Source of the DNA: Erythroxylum novogranatense
Taxonomy: Eukaryota; Streptophyta; Magnoliopsida; Malpighiales; Erythroxylaceae
Assembly: GCA_029891385.1 (NCBI GenBank)
Contig: CM057233.1
Span: 31,168,540-31,232,539, forward strand
DNA length: 64,000 nt
Direction: 5' to 3'
The number at the start of each line of letters is the position of its first letter. Position 1 is the stretch's first letter. The notes under the pieces were generated by a model, which was given only the letters and a program-made list of their open reading frames with translations, was not told the origin of the DNA and did not search any database. This document shows, one piece after another, positions 1 through 9,833 of this stretch. The position numbers and the translations under genes are program-made.

Positions 1-1093
1 AGGGGGGGTTGAATAGATCCTTAAGCTTTTTGTAATTTTCTACAACAAAATCAGAAGTTAATTCACACAAAATAATTTAAACAAATTTAAATATAAAGAG
101 TAGGGAAGAAGATCAAACACTGTTTTTATAGAGGTTCGGTTCTAAGACCTACGTCCTCTACCTAAGCTCCCACTTAGGATTTTGCCAATCACTTTATTGC
201 ACACTTTGTAGTTGAGTGTGAACTTTTTACAATGCCACTTGATTTTCGGCTCAAGCTACCTTTACAATCGATTTGTCTTCTGGCACAAATCCTACCTCAC
301 ACGTGACCTTTCACTAGTCACTCAAATTGTAAAAGAAATATGATAAAGATTGAAGAACAAGTGCTCAATACAATTGTGTAACAAAGTGAGAACAATAATG
401 AGCAATTTTGGAATAAAAGAAGAGTATGTAGGCTTGTAGAACTTGTGTGAACTCTTCATCAATCATCCACTCTTTATACTAGTAGAAAAATAGCTGTTGG
501 AGCTCTTACTAGCCGTTGCATGATTGTTATAGCCGTTCCTTGATAATCTCCTTTCTATTTGTGGCTAATTGGACCGTTGGAATTGATTTGCTGTATCCAT
601 AAGTCGACTTGTCAAATGTGTAAGTCGACTTGTGATAACATTTTACGTAAAAATTGTATCTCCGCTCTTCTATAAGTCAACTTGTGATGTGTAAGTCGAA
701 TTATGGTCCACGATAAGTCGACTTGTATGCTGTTAGTCGACTTGTGTTGACATATCTTCATAAGTTAGTCGACTTATGCTTTTCTAGTCGACTTATGATG
801 TTCAGGTCTTGATGTATAAGTCGACTTATGCTTGTGCAAGTCGACTTGTGGTCCTCCAATGGTAACATCCATCCAAATCCTCTATAATTCTCATTATTTA
901 AGCCTCTTTCTCTTATAAGGAAACTTCTAGCTTGAGTCTTTAATGATTTGACACTTACGATCTTGATTTGCATAAATCTTCCATTGAATAATAATCCCAA
1001 AAATTCCTGAAATAATTTCTTAACTAATTTTAGATATTTTATTATTATCAAAACATAAAGGGATTTAATTTGTCAACTACCATTGGTCCAACA
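1..1093 (-). mobile_element. 3' LTR of the left Sirevirus
   Basis: The first ~210 bases reappear at 7616-7815 as the 5' LTR remnant. On the minus strand the LTR begins TGTTGGACCAATGG at 1093, immediately after a purine tract. The full LTR would be about 1.1 kb. It holds about ten copies of an AAGTCGACTT-centred motif. Confidence 0.9.
600..852. repeat. Cluster of AAGTCGACTT palindromes in the Sirevirus LTR
   Basis: About ten copies of (A/T)TAAGTCGACTTRTG occur here, for example near 603, 621, 713, 735, 768, 785, 812 and 836, several with one or two changes. The core AAGTCGACTT is a perfect 10-bp palindrome. Copies are separated by short unrelated spacers, so this is a clustered motif, not a simple tandem repeat. 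A second cluster lies at 3050-3255. Confidence 0.9.
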
Positions 1094-1109
1094 ATCTCCC
1101 CCTTTTTTA
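1094..1109 (-). other. Polypurine tract of the left Sirevirus
   Basis: Plus-strand ATCTCCCCCTTTTTT directly abuts the LTR start; on the element strand it is AAAAAAGGGGGAGAT, the usual plus-strand primer site. Confidence 0.88.
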
Positions 1110-1605
1110 TAATGACAAAATATTTAGAAATTCAAAAGAATTTTGAAAACATGAAACTTGATCAAGGTTTTTAATCCCTTATCTTGATGGTTAGTTTGTC
1201 TCCCCCTTAATTCATGAGCTAAGGAATTTAAAAAAAATGTTGCAAAATAAAATCTCAAATCAAACACACATATTCATACTCATACTCCCCCTTAATCAAA
1301 CATCAATTTCCAATATTACTCCCCCTTTTTGTCATAATCAAAAATCACTAGGGAAAATAGTCTCAAATGAAGTTTATAACATAGCATCAAACACAAGTAA
1401 TAGTGATAGTCATTACAAAATATGTTAAATCAACACAACAAGCACAATACACACAAAAGAGAACATAAGATCAAGTGTTGGTCGAGACGAAGAGCAATAC
1501 ACATCATGATGAAGAGTCATCATGCCTACATCCTAACTTCTTGAAGATCTTCTTGAGCATTTTGTGTTGTGCATCCATTTTCTTTTCAAATCCATGAAGT
1601 ACAGA
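1110..1605 (-). other. Sirevirus 3' untranslated region with extra PPT-like tracts
   Basis: Non-coding stretch between the env-like stop and the PPT. It contains further CTCCCCCTT tracts near 1200, 1286 and 1319; the last is followed by TTTTGTCATAATC, resembling the sequence beside the main PPT (TTTTATAATGAC). The short ORF at 1237-1428 has no coding character. Confidence 0.7.
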
Positions 1606-2799
1606 CTAGATACCATCGAGGCGATCATTTAAATCATCCAATTGTTCATTAATTTCAGCAATCTCATCTTGAGATACCTCACTTCTTCTCTCATTACTGG
1701 GCCGTGACCTACTAGGACGATCTGCTGTCCTCTTAGATCGTTTCCTCGAAGGTACCTGCTCACTTTCTAGAGTCAAACCAAGCTTCTCAACATGATGAGA
1801 GTAGACCCAGCCTTTTTCAACTGTTCTTACCAGCTTCATACTTCTCAAATTATAAGGCGTGAATCTCCAACTCTGAGGATGGGGAAGATAAGCATAAGAA
1901 GCCAAATCACACCTTTGGAACTGAGAGAGATGGGTTATCAAAGCAGCATAAGGCATTCCTTTATGCCGGACAGGTTTCCCTTTCAGTTGTCCCCGTAATA
2001 AGCTACCCTTCTTCCTCATCATCTGAATAATCAAGCTTGCATAATTGATTTTCCGTCCTTCTTCTATATGCCACAGAATCTCCTTATCTAATGAATTGAT
2101 ATGATTATTACTAGCTTTCTTTGGGTAAATGACCCTGTTGATCGCATAATGTAATAACCTATAATTTAAAGGCAGATCCATAGCCTCAAAGGGAGGGGAA
2201 TGATCTGAACACAACCTATTCAATAAATCAGCCCCTTTTTCTTCGGTATAGCCGAAATTCTCTTCGGCTTCCTCATCAGTATCACCTTCAGTATTTCTCA
2301 AAATTTCAAAGTCAGTAAAAGAGGCTCTAGGCCTTACTCCACCTCTAGGCAAATGAAACATAGAACACAAATTTGATTCACACAGAGTAATATCCTTCCC
2401 TTTAATTTTGGATTTCATATAAACTCCATCCTCAACATTACTACTTATCACAAATAGATTCGCATAGAACTCTCTTACTACATCTTCATAAATATCATCT
2501 TGAAATCCTAAGAAATCTCGCAATCCCAGATTAGTAATTTCAGTAAACACATCAGTGAACTCACTATGGTCGAGTTCACCCCAGTCAAATCTCATAGAGG
2601 GAATCAGTACCTCATTTTGTAGCACCTTGTAGTAGAGAGTTTGTGCGTCCTTTGACACAAACCTGGGTTCAACCACATCTTCTTCTCTCGAAGCATCTCC
2701 TCTAGAGGAAGACCCACGAACACGTGGTCTATAGTGAACATGAGGGCCTGGTGGAGGAGCGGTTTCTTTCCCTTTCCCTGAAGACTTTCGAGGAGCCAT
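1606..2799 (-). CDS. Envelope-like ORF of Sirevirus (397 aa)
   Basis: An intact 397-codon frame between pol and the 3' LTR, where SIRE1-type elements carry their so-called env-like gene. Residues 1-45 are basic and Pro/Ser-rich. Residues about 55-330 form a globular-looking domain of the kind annotated as putative plant transposon protein. Around residue 353 there is a basic stretch (RKRSKR), and the last ~25 residues (IAEINEQLDDLNDRLDGI) have heptad spacing expected of a coiled coil. I see no convincing signal peptide or membrane segment, so the envelope name reflects position only. The ATG lies just downstream of a palindrome cluster. It is the only long uninterrupted frame in the element, although gag and pol are broken. 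Confidence 0.82.
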   Translation of the reverse strand: MAPRKSSGKGKETAPPPGPHVHYRPRVRGSSSRGDASREEDVVEPRFVSKDAQTLYYKVLQNEVLIPSMRFDWGELDHSEFTDVFTEITNLGLRDFLGFQDDIYEDVVREFYANLFVISSNVEDGVYMKSKIKGKDITLCESNLCSMFHLPRGGVRPRASFTDFEILRNTEGDTDEEAEENFGYTEEKGADLLNRLCSDHSPPFEAMDLPLNYRLLHYAINRVIYPKKASNNHINSLDKEILWHIEEGRKINYASLIIQMMRKKGSLLRGQLKGKPVRHKGMPYAALITHLSQFQRCDLASYAYLPHPQSWRFTPYNLRSMKLVRTVEKGWVYSHHVEKLGLTLESEQVPSRKRSKRTADRPSRSRPSNERRSEVSQDEIAEINEQLDDLNDRLDGI

Positions 2800-3396
2800 T
2801 GATTCGTAGAGAGAGAAACAATTTCGCAGGTTAGGGTTTGAGAGATAAAAGATAGGGGTTTTTCTAAAAGAAGGTTGATTTGAAGGTAAAGTGAGGGGGT
2901 TTTGTGTTAATGGAGGTCGAAAATTGATGGGTAAGGAAGATTAGAATAGATTGAACAAAATAAGTCGAGTTATAGGAGAGGAATTTCAGAGATTTAGAGA
3001 GAAAAGGGTTTCGGAGAAGAAAAGGAAGAAAAGGTTTTAAAGCCTCCGTCTAGACATAAGTCGACTTGTCCCCTGCATAAGTCGACTTATCGACCTTAAT
3101 AAGTCGACTTGTTACCTTCATAAGTCGACTTATCGACCTTCATAAGTCGACTTGTCGATCTATATAAGTCGACTTATCCTCAAATTTCTGCTTTCTCCAA
3201 ACTCTGTGAAAAATTATAAGTCGACTGATTCCCATATAAGTTGACTTGTTAATGGCCAAGTCATAAAATTTGTCCAAACTCCAAATAAGTCATTTTTCAG
3301 CCTAAGTATGCAACACGATGAATGTATCTTCAGATGTGATTGCCCATTTGCCTCATAATTTGACCATTTGATATTTGAATGTAGCCAAAAAAAAAT
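2800..3396 (-). other. pol-to-env intergenic region with palindrome cluster
   Basis: No coding frame. The sequence just upstream of the env-like ATG is purine-rich on the plus strand. Between 3050 and 3255 about eight copies of ATAAGTCGACTTRT occur at roughly 20-30 bp spacing, repeating the motif of the LTR. This would be a plausible place for control of the env-like transcript. Confidence 0.75.
3050..3255. repeat. Second AAGTCGACTT cluster, upstream of the env-like ORF
   Basis: Near-perfect copies at about 3057, 3077, 3099, 3120, 3143 and 3165, plus degraded copies near 3216 and 3235. Spacer words such as CGACCTT and CCTTC also recur, suggesting local amplification. Confidence 0.9.
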
Positions 3397-4883
3397 TCAA
3401 CCAAAGGAATTTAAATCACACATGCCTAATCTCAATTTAATGTTCACAAACACATCTTCCTTAAGAGGTTTAGTAAAAATGTCAGCTAATTGATCACTAG
3501 TTGATACATGCTTCAAGCAAATGTCACCTTTTAAACAATGATCACGGATGAAATGATGTCTAATTTCTATATGCTTTGTTCTACTATGCAAAATTGGATT
3601 TTTACTTAAACAAATTGCACTGGTATTATCACAATAAATAGGAATATTTTTTTTACCTCAATACCGTAATCAAGCAATTGATGTTTAATCCAAAGAACTT
3701 GGGCACAGGCACTCCCAGCTTCTACATATTCAGATTCAGCAGTGGAAATAGCTACGCTAACTTGCTTTTTATTAGCCCAATATATCAAAGATGAACCTAA
3801 GAAATGACACAATCGACTAGTGCTTTTTTTATCAATTCTACAGCCACCATGATCAGCATCACTATAAGCATACAAATCAAAGGATTCACAACTGGGATAC
3901 CATAAACCATGATTAACAGTTCTACTCAAATATCTAAATATTCTTTTGCAAGCACTCAAATGAGAAATCTTAGGACAAGATTGAAATCTAGCACAAAGGC
4001 ATGTGGCAAACATAATGTCAGGTCTAGAAGTAGTTAAATACAAAAGAGAGCCGATCATACCTCTATAGAGTTTTTGATCAACATCTTCTTCATGTTCATA
4101 TTTTTCCAAGACCACATTTGTTGCCATTGGTGTTGCTGCCACTTTGCATCCTTCCATTTTAAACTTCTTAAGAAGTTCCTTGGTATACTTCGATTGGTGG
4201 ATGAAAATGCCATTTTTGTGTTGCTTGATTTGCAATCCAAAAATGAACTTGAGTTCCCCCATCATGCTCATTTCAAATTCGCCTTGCATTAAATCACTAA
4301 ATTCTTTACACAAAAATTCATTAGTAGCACCAAACACAATATCATCAACATAAATTTGACAAATAAACATATCCTTGTCAACATGTTTAATGAATAAAGT
4401 ATTATCGATCTTACCACGAACATACCCATGTTGAGTTAGAAAAGTACTTAACCTTTCATACCATGCTCTAGGTGCTTGCTTCAATCCATAAAGTGCCTTC
4501 TTAAGTTTGTAAACATAATCTGGATGCTCATGATCTTCAAATCCCAGTGGTTGTTTGACATAGACTTCCTCTTGAATGTATCCATTGAGAAATGCGCTCT
4601 TGATGTCCATTTGATTTAATTTGATCCTTTTATGAGACGCGAAAGCGCATAACAGCCTTATTGCCTCCAACCGAGCCATAGGAGCATATGTCTCATTGTA
4701 ATCAAGGCCTTCTTCTTGATAAAATCCTTGAGCCACTAACCTTGATTTATTTTTAATCGCTTCACCATTTTCATCATATTTTATCCGATTTACCCACTTG
4801 ACTCCAATAATGGTCTTGTCTTTTGGTGGTGCTACCAAATCCCATACATCATTCCGCTTGAATTGATTAAACTCTTCCTGCAT
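3397..4883 (-). pseudogene. Ty1/copia reverse transcriptase and RNase H
   Basis: The main frame (3606-4883, 425 aa) is an RVT_2-type reverse transcriptase. It shows the KSRLVAQGF motif, the first catalytic Asp in QMDIKSAFLNG (Asp93) and the YVDD box (Tyr178-Asp181, in YVDDIVFG), then copia RNase H with YSDADHGG and TAESEY. The final ~64 residues (3397-3591, HIEIRHHFIRD and LADIFTKPL) are in another frame: a run of T residues near 3647-3655 shifts the frame inside the RNase H core. The shift is a single homopolymer-length change, so it may be either a real mutation or a consensus error. The upstream end joins integrase through an in-frame stop near 4914. Confidence 0.92.
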
Positions 4884-4913
4884 AGCTAATAGCCAATTTT
4901 CATCTTTAAGAGC

Positions 4914-5758
4914 TTATTCTATATTCTTGGGTTCTACTAATGAGATGAAGGCTGAATTGCTCATATTCTCATAGATATTTCTCCTGGTTCTCACACCATC
5001 ATCCAAGCTACCAATGACTTGCTCCATAGGATGATTCTTTTCTTTTGCCCACGATTTAGTGTTAGGTACATGATTTTCTTCATCTAACTTCAGTTCCTCA
5101 ATCTTGGACTCAATTTCTTCAATTTTATTACCTGAACTTCCTGCATCATCATCAAAACAAACCTTTCTTGGGGGTGAAATCATATCATCAAATTTAACAT
5201 GTATACTCTCTTCAACACATTTAATCCTATTATTATAAACTCTAAAAGCCTTACTAGTTTGAGAATAGCCAATAAACACACCAACATCAGATTTTGAATC
5301 AAATTTCCCTAAATTGTTCTTTCCATTATTATGAATAAAGACCTTACAACCAAAGGATGAAAATAAGATATATTGGGTTTCTTACCTTTCCAAAGTTCGT
5401 ATGGTGTCTTATTTTTGTCTCTTCGTAAATGCACCCTATTGATGACATAGCACGCTGTATTGACTGCTTCCGCCCAAAATGTTTTAGGAAGATTGTACTC
5501 ATTTAACATAGTCCTGCTCATTTCTTCAAGAGAACGATTCTTCCTTTCTACTACACCATTTTGTTACGGAGTCCTTGGTGTTGAGAAATTGTGTTCCATT
5601 TCGTATTTGTCACAAAGACTTTCGAATGGTTTACATTCAAATTCACCTCCATGATCGGTTCTAATTGCAACAATTGACAAAATTTTGTCATTCTGAACCA
5701 ACCTACACCACTTGGTAAATTCGTTAAAAGCATCACTTTTATTAGCAAGAAATCTCAC
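4914..5758 (-). pseudogene. Ty1/copia integrase core and C-terminus
   Basis: Overlapping frames give the integrase catalytic core with DHGGEFE, then a stop within the usual TPQQNG motif (here TP followed by TAA), the ERKNRSLEEMSRTML helix, VNTACYVINR and the conserved FGCKVF-to-VFIGYS region. An acidic linker (IEEIESKIEELKLDEEN) precedes the RT. The breaks are a TAA in TP-QNG, a TAA just before ALKDENW, and a frame change near 5310. The first two could each be one C-to-T change from Gln. Its role in a working copy would be strand transfer of cDNA into nuclear DNA. Confidence 0.88.
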
Positions 5759-6499
5759 TCAAGTAAATCTAGAAAAATCATTCACAATCACAAGGACATA
5801 TAATTTACCACTAAGACTAGCATGTCTAGATGGTCTAATTAAATCCATATGAACACGTTCAAGAATTCTAGATGTGCAAATTTCTTTCTTTGGTTTGAAA
5901 GATTCTCTAACATGTTTGCCTTTTAAACAAGATTCACATAAGTGATCTTTAACATATTTTATTTTAGGAAATCCTCTCACAATATCATTTTTTGAAAGTT
6001 TTGAAATCAAAGGCAAAGGAGCATGTCCTAATTTTCTATGCCATAAAAATGTATTTTCTTCTAATGTCACCAAACACTTTTCATTAAAAGAACTATCATC
6101 ATGTAAATCAACATTGTATGTATTTCCATGTCTTAAACCAATGAAAGCAACATGACCATCCTTCTTAACCATGCAATGTGATGATTCAAAACTTACATTA
6201 AAATTCATATCACATAGTTGAGAGACACTTAACAAATTATGTTTCAACCCATCAACAAGCAAAACATTTTCAATGGTTGGCAAAGGTTCCTTACCCACTT
6301 TACCAATTCCAATGACCTTACCTTTGTTGTTGTCTCCAAACGTGACATAACCTTGATTCTTTGGTTTGATTTCTGCAAAAAGGTTCTTGTCTCCACTCAT
6401 GTGTCTTGAACATCCGCTATCGATGTACCAAGTGCTTGACGGCCTTTCATCCTTTGCTTGTACCTCATTTTCATCATCACTTGATGAGCTATTTGCCAT
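5759..6499 (-). pseudogene. Copia aspartic protease and pre-integrase domain
   Basis: An open stretch of 246 codons. After a Ser/Asp-rich linker it has the retroviral-type protease site WYIDSGCSRHM (Asp27-Ser28-Gly29), then LLSVSQLCD, then the GAG-pre-integrase zinc finger (WHRKLGHA ... CESCLKGK, an HHCC arrangement) and the start of the integrase core (HMDLIRPS ... VNDFSRFT). It ends at a TGA where most family members have Trp (SRFT-W), consistent with TGG to TGA. The protease residues look intact. Confidence 0.9.
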
Positions 6500-7573
6500 A
6501 AGTGCTAAGTTGTTTTCATCATCGCTTTGGTATGCTTCCTCATCATCACTCCAAGTTGCTACCAGGCTAGTTTTCTTTTTTTCTTTGTCGTATTTGTCAT
6601 TTTTCTGGAAGTTTGATGTGGAGGATGAGCTTTTGCATTCTCTTGCGATATGTCCCCTTTTTCCACATCTTCAACATTCTTCATTGCTTTTCTTTTCGTC
6701 ATAAACCTTGGATTTTCTTTCAATTGCAAATTTCTTCCTTTCTCCAATTCTTCCACCATTTAATTCCTTCCTACGATTTTTGAGAAGTCCTTTGAATTTT
6801 CTCAAATTTCTAGCCTACATTGCTATCTCTTCGTCTTCCTCCTCTTCATCTATTTCTTCATCACTTTCATCAAAAGAAGAAGTATTACCTTTTAAAGCAA
6901 TTGATTTTTGTGACTTACCTCTACCTCCTCTGGATTTGAGAATGATCTCATAGTTGATAAGTGATCCCACCAAGGTGTTGAATTCCAGATGATTGAGATC
7001 CTTGGACTCCATAATGGCGGTGACTTGTGAGTCTCATTCCTTTGGTAGCGACTGAAGAATTTTCTTTACCTTCTCGCTGTCCGTCATATGCTTTCCAAGG
7101 TTTCCTAATCCATTTATGATTTTTGCAAAACGATCAAGCATAGTGGAAATAGACTCACCTTCCTTCATGACAAACATTTCATAGTCATGAAGTAGCATGT
7201 TGATCTTTGTCTCCCGGACTTGGTTGGTTCCTTCATGGGTGATGTGAAGTCTCTCCCACATTTCTTTCGCGCTGGTACACGAGTTAACTCGGTTTCTTTC
7301 CTCAACCGTGAGAGTGTAATAAATTAGCTTCATTGCTTTCGCGTTGATGTAAGCTTGCCTCCAATCATTGTCATCGTATTCCAGCTCCGTTTTTAACTCA
7401 CTATTTTTTTTTAACGGTGGTTGTGGACCGAAGATAATTATCTTCCAATATTCTACTCCCTCGCTTATAATGTGATACTTCATAGGATTTTTCCAAGATG
7501 AATAGTTAGTACCATTAAATAAAGGAAGGCGGTTGTTTGTGTTACCTTCTTCCGCTAGGTAATTGTATGCCAT
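6500..7573 (-). pseudogene. Sirevirus gag
   Basis: The likely start is the ATG at 7573 (MAYNYLAEEGN); a longer reading into the PBS would need a non-ATG start. Residues 1-180 match the copia gag domain (FNGTNYSSWK ... SAKEMWERLHITHEGTNQV ... LGNLGKHM). The frame stops at about 7034, where SLPKE is followed by TGA instead of the usual Trp. It then continues as an acidic region and a CCHC zinc knuckle (RCGKRGHIARECK, near 6640-6680) in which TGA sits between the first two cysteines. Gag would package RNA; this copy is broken. Confidence 0.88.
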
Positions 7574-7588
7574 CCCTGAATACTTCTG

Positions 7589-7601
7589 CTCTGATACCAA
7601 T
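7589..7601 (-). other. Primer-binding site (initiator Met tRNA type)
   Basis: On the element strand TTGGTATCAGAGC follows directly after an LTR ending ...CTTACA. This matches the TGGTATCAGAGC site of many plant retrotransposons. Confidence 0.92.
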
Positions 7602-7815
7602 TGTAAGTGATCTAGAAGGGGGGGTTGAATAGATCCTTAAGCTTTTTGTAATTTTCTACAACAAAATCAGAAGTTAATTCACACAAAAATAATTTAAACA
7701 AATTTAAATATAAAGAGTAAGGAAGAAGATCAAACACTGTTTTTATAGAGGTTTGGTGTTAAGACCTACGTCCTCTACCTAAGCTCCTACTTAGGATTTT
7801 GCCAATCACTTTATT
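7602..7815 (-). mobile_element. Truncated 5' LTR of the left Sirevirus
   Basis: Matches window positions 1-210 almost base for base, then breaks at ...CACTTTATT where a new LTR terminus TGTTGGGACCC begins. In the 3' LTR the same place continues TTATTGCACAC. Confidence 0.9.
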
Positions 7816-7859
7816 TGTTGGGACCCGATCCGGGAACCGGATCCCAACCGAAAAGCGGA

Positions 7860-8270
7860 AAGACGGAAACGAAAACGAAGTGGTAGATAGCTAAACGAAG
7901 CGAAGCGAAGCGGAATCGATACTTAACAAAACGGATAACAAAGCGAATAGAACGAAATCGAATCATAAGGCGGGGATAAATGCAATAATCAATCAAACGA
8001 AAGCGGAAACAAACACTTATGCAAAGCGGATTCGACATCCGAGCGGAAATTTCGCAACGAAATTTCGAATCGAAAAACAAAGCATTCGATAACGCGAAAC
8101 GAAAAACGAAGCAGAATCGAATAACATAATACGAAAAACAAAATCGAGAGTGAATCAAAAGCGATTCGAATATACGAAAGTGGAACAAATACTTTACAAA
8201 ACGGATCCGACATCCGAGAACAATACTCAAAGAAAACAATCGAATAGATGAACATAATCGCGTTGGATAA
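7860..8270. repeat. CpG-rich CGAAA/TTTCG interspersed repeat at the LTR 3' end
   Basis: About 400 bp in which CGAA, CGAAAC and CGAAGC words recur every few bases in otherwise A-rich sequence. The ORFs called here are low-complexity by-products. The last 150 bp of the LTRs at 33090-33210, 38000-38130 and 43620-43740 are similar but shorter. Confidence 0.75.
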
Positions 8271-8736
8271 CCCTAAGACTAAACCTATACAATTCTGTAA
8301 ATTTTTTTTCCTTATTCATCCCTTTTCTCTTTACTCAATCACATTCAAATCTTAATCAATTCATACAATTTCCTTTTTGGAAATTTATGTTAGCCCCAAA
8401 ATTTTATTTTATTTTTTTATTTTTTTTAAGCATGATTAAAGGAAATTAAAGCTTTCATTATTAAGTAAATTAGCATTAATTAAATTAGGTAGCATGAATT
8501 AAAAAGGAATTAATGAGTTAGGTGAAGAATTAATGGAAGTAAATATGTTAGTTGGTTAGTTAGATTAAAATTTAATGAAATGGGCTTTAAATGAGGTAGG
8601 TAGGAGAAGAGCATAAATTGGGCTTTAAATGAGTTAGTGGGCTTTGAGTAGTGTAGGAATTAAAAGAAGAAAGGAAGATAAGAGAAGAGGAAATGAAGAT
8701 GGGCTTTGGGCTTGGGCTTAGTTTTTAAGTGAGGAG

Positions 8737-8743
8737 TATAAAG
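8737..8743 (+). promoter_or_regulatory. Probable TATA box of the Tekay-1 LTR
   Basis: TATAAAGG in the 5' LTR; the 3' LTR has TATAAAAGG at 16917-16925. A purine-rich stretch follows, as in the leaders of the other LTRs. Confidence 0.55.
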
Positions 8744-9791
8744 GATGAAGAAAGGAGTAAGTTGTAGGTTAAAGAAAGGGAAGAAACGAAAATAGAAGGA
8801 GAGGGAGAGGTGAGTGTCGTATGGCATAAGGAGAAAGAAGAAGAAGATAGTTAGGTCTTCATTTTCCAAGAGTTTGAAGAAGAGTTGGAAGAAAGTCAAA
8901 GAGATAAAAAGGTGGAGAATACTTAAGCTTCAATTTAAACCAAGTTAGCACTTGTGTTGGTGGAGATTTAAGGTAAGCCTTGAGTTAAGGTTTAAGTTCT
9001 TGGTTGGGTTTTTGGTTAGAAAGAGTAGAAATGGAATGGGTATTGTGATTCCACCATTGATTTCATAAAGGATGTATTGTGGTTTCTCAATTGAAGTTGA
9101 GTTGACTTTGGGTTATTTGATTTTCATGAAGTTGACCAAAGGATAGAAAGAAGAGAAGAAGGAGAAGGAGAAGAGTATCATTGAACCAAGAATTGTCAAG
9201 TGAAAGAGGTGGGTTACACCTTTACTTTTATGTTTTGAGCATTTAATGTAAATTCAATAAATGACATTAATGATAGTTGTTGATGGTTGATAATGTTTGT
9301 GTTAGTTGAGGTTTGATATTTATGATATTTATTGCTTGTGTTGTTGATATTGATGATTGCATTGAACGTTATTATGGTTGTTGAAAACCATAAATGAATG
9401 ATATGAATGCTATAGTTGTGGTTGTTGGATAATTGTACGTGTTATGGTATGTGATTATAAATGTTGAAATGATGATTGGAAATGCTTGGAATTGTTGAGT
9501 TGAGAATGTATGAATGATGAGTTATATGTGAATGAAAATAATGCATGTTGATGATTGGATGATGTTTGAGTTGGTTGAGAAACTAACTTGCATGAACATG
9601 ATGAAAAAGGGATATAAATGAAATAGCTTAAATGAGCATGAATGTGCAATATGAATTATGCATGAATTATACGATATGAAATATGATGAAAAGATGATTT
9701 TTTAGAAACAATGAATTGGACAAGAACAGTCCAATTTTATGATGATGCATGATTAATATGTTAAGTGGGTAAGGTATAGTCCTCAAGATAT

Positions 9792-9833
9792 GTCACGTGC
9801 ACGTTGACCAAGAAGCCTTCGCCCGGCTGCCCG
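9792..9833 (+). promoter_or_regulatory. Conserved LTR block B (palindrome plus CCCGGCTGCCC)
   Basis: TCACGTGCACGTTGAC followed by AGCCTTCGCCCGGCTGCCCG. Counterparts are at 17979-18020, 32107-32150, 37022-37065, 41973-42017, and, inverted, at 20822-20873, 53125-53166 and 58976-59015. The core contains the G-box CACGTG in several copies. Its function is unknown. Confidence 0.6.

Larger units (their letters stand above)
1..7815 (-). mobile_element. Sirevirus-type Ty1/copia element, both ends incomplete
   Basis: Read on the minus strand the order is truncated 5' LTR, initiator-Met PBS, gag, protease, integrase, RT/RNase H, env-like ORF, PPT and 3' LTR. That is the copia order with the extra downstream ORF typical of the Sirevirus lineage. 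The window opens about 10-15 bp inside the 3' LTR, and the 5' LTR is cut at 7815 by the junction with a long minus-strand LTR. gag and pol carry several in-frame stops and one homopolymer frameshift, so the copy is not autonomous as read; the env-like frame is open. No target-site duplication can be checked because neither outer end is present. Confidence 0.92.

Noticed and set aside
600..852. CRISPR-like array
   Set aside because: The repeat is a 10-14 bp palindrome with irregular short spacing in a plant LTR; there are no cas genes.
7811..8255. Minus-strand ORFs of 142 and 88 codons
   Set aside because: They run through the CGAAA repeat and consist of Phe/Arg/Ser low-complexity sequence.
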